7,280 bases of DNA, taken from positions 1 to 7,280 of the forward strand of contig JAHCKF010000176.1 in assembly GCA_026125925.1 (NCBI GenBank), read 5' to 3'. This stretch comes from Pseudolabrys sp. (GTDB lineage Bacteria; Pseudomonadota; Alphaproteobacteria; Rhizobiales; Xanthobacteraceae). Of the stretch, positions 4,577 to 7,280 are shown in pieces. The translations under genes and the position numbers were made by a program. The notes beneath the pieces are model-generated. The model saw only the letters and a program-made list of their open reading frames with translations, did no database searches and was not told the origin of the DNA. Position 1 is the first letter of the stretch. Each line of letters begins with the position of its first letter.

Positions 4577-6103
4577 ATGACCGAACCCGACCCGACGCCT
4601 GCAACCTGGTACGAGGCGACGCGGATCCCGCGCCCCGACCACGCGCGCCTCGGCTTCGACCTCGACATCGACGTCTGCGTCATCGGCGCCGGCCTCGCCG
4701 GGCTGACGGCGGCCCGCGAGATCGCCCGCCGCGGCTGGTCGGTCGCGATCCTGGAAGCCGGGCGCATCGCCGAAGCCGCCTCCGGCCGCAACACCGGCTT
4801 CGTGCTGCCGGGCTTCTCCGAGACCATCGACAACATGGTCGAGCGCATCGGCGTCGATCACACCAAGCGTCTCTGGGAACTCTCGGAGCAGGGCGTCGAT
4901 TACGTCCGCCGCACCATCGCCGACAACGACCTGCCCGGCGTCGATCCGGTCGCCGGCTGGCTGCACGTCGATCAGACCGACAACACCAAGGCGATCCGCG
5001 CCCAGGTCGAGCGGCTGCGCTGGCTCGGCGCCGACGTCGAGATGTGGCCGACCGAGCGCGTGCGCGCCGCACTCGCCAGTTCCCGCTATTTCAACGCGGT
5101 GCATTTCGCCAACGCGTTTCATATTCATCCGCTCAATTATGCGATCGGCCTCGCCGGCCTCGCGGTGGAGGCGGGCGCGCGCATCTTCGAGGAGACGCCG
5201 GCGCTGTCGATCGATCCGGCCGGCGTGCGCAAACGCATCGTCACGCCGAACGGCCGCGTGCGCGCCTCGCATGTCGTGTTCGCCGGCAATGTGCAGCTCG
5301 GCAACCTGATGCCGTCGCTGGCAGTGACGCTGCTGCCGGTCACCACCTACGTCATGGTGACCGAACCGCTCGGCGACCGGCTCGATGCCTTCATCAAATA
5401 TCGCGGCGCGGTGAGCGATACCGACCGGGCCGACAATCACTACCGTATCGTCGATGGCGACCGCCTGATGGTGTCCGGCCGCATCCGCGTCTGGCCGGCC
5501 GAGGCGCGCCGCTTTGCCGCTGCGCTGGTGTCCGACATGGCGCGCAAGTTTCCCGGGCTCGGGCCGCTGGCGGTCGCCGATATCTGGTCGGGCACGCTCG
5601 GCCGCACCATCCACCGCATGCCGCAGATCGGCCAGATGGCGGAAGGCGTCTGGCTCGCCAGCGGTTTCGGCGGCCACGGTCTCAACACCACCGCGATGGC
5701 CGGCGAACTGATCGCGCGGGGCCTAGTCGAGAATGACGACACCTGGCGGCTGTTTGCGCCTTATGAACTGGTCTGGGCCGGCGGCCGCGTCGGCGCCGGC
5801 GTGGCGCAAGGGCTGTACTGGTGGCGCAGCGCCACCGAGCGCATCGAGCGTTCGCTGGCGCGGGCCCGCGAGCGCCGCCGTCTCGCCAAGGAAGCGCGGC
5901 GCGCCGCCGTGGCGGCAGCGGGCCCGGTGATCGCGCCCGAGCCGGTGCCGGCGGCCGCGCTCGCTGCCGCGCCAGTGGACGAGGCGCCGCTGGCCGTCGA
6001 GGCTCCGGCCGAGGCCTTGCCGCCCGGCGGGACCGAGCGCCGGCGCCATCGCGGCAAACGGCGGAAGGGGAAAGCGGGGGCAACCGAGCCCGGCTCCGCT
6101 TGA
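4577..6103 (+). CDS. DAO-family FAD-dependent oxidoreductase with a basic C-terminal tail
   Basis: A 508-residue flavoprotein of the glycine/D-amino-acid oxidase (DAO, PF01266) superfamily, expected to oxidise an amine or amino acid; the substrate is unknown. Seen: WYEATR near the start and the Rossmann FAD motif G37-A-G39-L-A-G42 with acidic E60 at the end of strand 2. SGRNTGFVLPGF (69-80), a conserved FAD-contact loop, follows. The C-terminal FAD motif is GVWLASGFGGHGLNTTAMAG (357-376). The order and the WYE start resemble gamma-glutamylputrescine oxidase-like enzymes. There is no signal peptide. After about residue 418 comes an unusual extension: an Arg-rich helix (421-442), an Ala/Pro-rich linker (443-485) and a tail with RRRHRGKRRKGK (488-499). 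The frame is open up to a TTG at 4475, but the ATG at 4577 fits the family length. It is probably co-transcribed with the downstream lipoprotein gene. Confidence 0.9.
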   Translation: MTEPDPTPATWYEATRIPRPDHARLGFDLDIDVCVIGAGLAGLTAAREIARRGWSVAILEAGRIAEAASGRNTGFVLPGFSETIDNMVERIGVDHTKRLWELSEQGVDYVRRTIADNDLPGVDPVAGWLHVDQTDNTKAIRAQVERLRWLGADVEMWPTERVRAALASSRYFNAVHFANAFHIHPLNYAIGLAGLAVEAGARIFEETPALSIDPAGVRKRIVTPNGRVRASHVVFAGNVQLGNLMPSLAVTLLPVTTYVMVTEPLGDRLDAFIKYRGAVSDTDRADNHYRIVDGDRLMVSGRIRVWPAEARRFAAALVSDMARKFPGLGPLAVADIWSGTLGRTIHRMPQIGQMAEGVWLASGFGGHGLNTTAMAGELIARGLVENDDTWRLFAPYELVWAGGRVGAGVAQGLYWWRSATERIERSLARARERRRLAKEARRAAVAAAGPVIAPEPVPAAALAAAPVDEAPLAVEAPAEALPPGGTERRRHRGKRRKGKAGATEPGSA

Positions 6104-6139
6104 CCGGTTCCACGATTTGACCGCAATAGAGCGCGCCAG

Positions 6140-6153
6140 ATCGGCCGGCCGAT
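6140..6153. repeat. Perfect 14-base palindrome between the oxidoreductase and lipoprotein genes
   Basis: ATCGGCCGGCCGAT is its own reverse complement, in the 84-base gap between the two plus-strand genes. No T-run follows, so it is not an intrinsic terminator. It may be a regulator site or chance. No -35/-10 pair was recognised in the gap. Confidence 0.3.
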
Positions 6154-6187
6154 TCCCAATGCCGGCGACAACCTCGAGCCACCTCCC

Positions 6188-7078
6188 ATGCGAAGCCTGA
6201 GCCTCTGCGTCGCCGCATTGCTGCTGCTGACGGGCTGCGTCGAATCCGACATGAAGCTGGCGACCGGCAATACGGCCTCGTCCGCAGCCTCCTCGCCCAA
6301 ACCCAAAGCCATCGTCGTCAGCGACTTTGTCGTATCCTCGGATGTGTTGCTCATCGATCGCGGCTACACCGCCCGGCTCGAGCGCAAGATCGGCGCGTTC
6401 CCGACCTTCGAGCGCAAGCCGCGCACCATCGACCGCGTGAATGACGAGATCGTCGCCAGCATCGTCGCCACCTTGCGTGAAGCCGGGCTGGAAGCGGCGC
6501 CGGGCGCGGAGGAGGGGCTTTCCGCTTCGAGCGACGCTGTCATCGTCAAGGGCCGCCTGCGCGCGGCCGATCCTGCCGCGAAGAAGAACGAGGCCGGCAT
6601 CGGCGGTGGCAAAAGCAACGTCGCCGCCGACATGACGGTGTCGAAATTCTCCACCTTCGGCAAACGCGACCTGATGACCTTCGCGGCCGAGGCCAACGGC
6701 AAGCTGCCCTCGGGCAAGGCGGCGGCCGCCGACAATGCCGTGATTGCCGGCGTGCTGGCGGCCGGCGACGGCGCCAAGGAAAAGCTGTCGCCCGATGTCG
6801 AGAGCGCGTCGCGCAAGCTCGGCCGCGCCATCGGCGACAAGATCGTCGCCTATGCCCGCGTCCAGGGCTGGCTGAGCCAGCCGGAGACCGAAGCCGTCGC
6901 CGCCGCACCGGCGGAGAAGAAGCCGGCGAATGCGAAGCCGGCGCCGTCCAAGCCGAAGAACGAGTCGTCGCAGGGCCAGAGCGGCGACACGGCGGATGCC
7001 TCGCCGCTGCCGGGCGATGACGAAACGCAGATGGTCAAGCTGCCGGCCGCCAAGCCGAAGAAGAAGCCGGCGGCGTAA
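6188..7078 (+). CDS. Lipoprotein with a DUF4410-like domain
   Basis: A 296-residue predicted lipoprotein. The signal peptide has R2, a hydrophobic core and a lipobox LTGC with lipidated C17. A flexible Ser/Ala/Thr-rich stretch follows to about residue 38. The core (about 40-228) begins with AIVVSDFVVSSDVLL, then RLERKIG, a helix with a DEIVASIVATLREAGL segment (86-101), the strand DAVIVKGRLRAAD, and a Gly-rich turn before a VAADMTVSKF strand. This order fits DUF4410 lipoproteins, a family of unknown function; I recognise it from architecture, not from a search. Residues 233-296 are a Lys/Pro/Ala-rich low-complexity tail ending in KKKPAA, which could bind peptidoglycan or anionic surfaces. V18 after the cysteine carries no inner-membrane retention aspartate, so outer-membrane placement is plausible. 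The ATG at 6188 lacks a good Shine-Dalgarno site, but no in-frame alternative improves on it. Confidence 0.82.
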   Translation: MRSLSLCVAALLLLTGCVESDMKLATGNTASSAASSPKPKAIVVSDFVVSSDVLLIDRGYTARLERKIGAFPTFERKPRTIDRVNDEIVASIVATLREAGLEAAPGAEEGLSASSDAVIVKGRLRAADPAAKKNEAGIGGGKSNVAADMTVSKFSTFGKRDLMTFAAEANGKLPSGKAAAADNAVIAGVLAAGDGAKEKLSPDVESASRKLGRAIGDKIVAYARVQGWLSQPETEAVAAAPAEKKPANAKPAPSKPKNESSQGQSGDTADASPLPGDDETQMVKLPAAKPKKKPAA

Positions 7079-7108
7079 ACTCGCTTCCACGCGTTGCCGC
7101 GTGCCTTC

Positions 7109-7239
7109 TTATCCCTCCCGTCTTCGGGGAGGGTGGCGAGCGATAGCGAGCCGGGTGGGGTTCAGTCCGCCGTATGCAAAACCCCACCCGTCACCGCGCT
7201 GTCGCGCGGCGCCACCCTCCCCCTGCGGGGGAGGGATAA
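7109..7239. repeat. 131-bp nested palindromic intergenic repeat
   Basis: A long imperfect inverted repeat bounded by TTATCCCTCCC (7109-7119) and GGGAGGGATAA (7229-7239). Inside, GGGGAGGGTGGCG (7126-7138) pairs perfectly with 7210-7222, and CGGGTGGGGTT (7152-7162) pairs with 7180-7190. Each outer arm can also fold alone: CCCTCCC/GGGAGGG on the left (7113-7133) and a 9-bp CCCTCCCCC/GGGGGAGGG stem with a TGC loop on the right (7215-7235). Elements of this look occur in many copies between genes in Bradyrhizobium- and Mesorhizobium-like genomes. It contains no ORF. It starts about 30 bases after the lipoprotein stop and may terminate or stabilise that transcript. Confidence 0.8.
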
Positions 7240-7280
7240 ACCGGCACCTGAATACTCCGAAATATATTGCGTGCCGCTCC

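Noticed and set aside
4499..5677. 392-codon minus-strand open frame opposite the FAD oxidoreductase
   Set aside because: It has an antisense shadow composition (Asp/His/Arg/Ala-rich), while the plus strand encodes clear FAD-binding motifs.
5723..7090. 455-codon minus-strand open frame opposite the oxidoreductase end and lipoprotein gene
   Set aside because: The product is Arg/Gly-rich without recognisable motifs. The plus strand carries a signal peptide with lipobox and FAD motifs over the same bases.

Overview
The window is high-GC DNA with tightly packed genes, GC-rich third codon positions and a long palindromic intergenic repeat at its right end. This points to an alphaproteobacterium, most likely of the order Hyphomicrobiales (Rhizobiales), near the Bradyrhizobium/Xanthobacteraceae-type lineages. 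The placement rests on base composition, protein style and repeat style, not on a marker gene.

Layout. The left half is read on the minus strand. It holds the 5' part of a class I SAM-dependent methyltransferase (1-326, running off the edge), a two-helix 82-residue membrane protein (461-709), a secreted PRC-barrel protein (841-1443) and a 503-residue proline-free coiled-coil protein (1604-3115). A divergent control region (3116-3284) then turns to the plus strand, with a 203-residue membrane-anchored protein of unknown function (3285-3896). That gene converges, three bases apart, on a SixA-type histidine phosphatase (3900-4427, minus). A second divergent region (4428-4576) leads to a DAO-family FAD oxidoreductase with an unusual basic C-terminal tail (4577-6103), followed by a DUF4410-like lipoprotein (6188-7078). 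The window ends in a 131-bp nested palindromic repeat (7109-7239).

Relationships. No classical pathway operon is visible. These look like single-gene units of cell-envelope, stress and housekeeping character, each with its own control signals. Signals that can be read are an EcfG-type general-stress promoter motif embedded in a hairpin upstream of the PRC-barrel gene, a clear intrinsic terminator after that gene, and a promoter so close to the 82-residue gene that its mRNA would be leaderless. Two back-to-back, overlapping promoters also lie between the coiled-coil gene and the 203-residue gene. The oxidoreductase and the lipoprotein are co-directional, 84 bases apart, and may be co-transcribed.

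I found no RNA gene, CRISPR array, transposase, phage gene or clear sign of recent transfer. I do not see a convincing new multi-gene system. The best leads are the coiled-coil protein, which could form filaments, and the regulatory details above.
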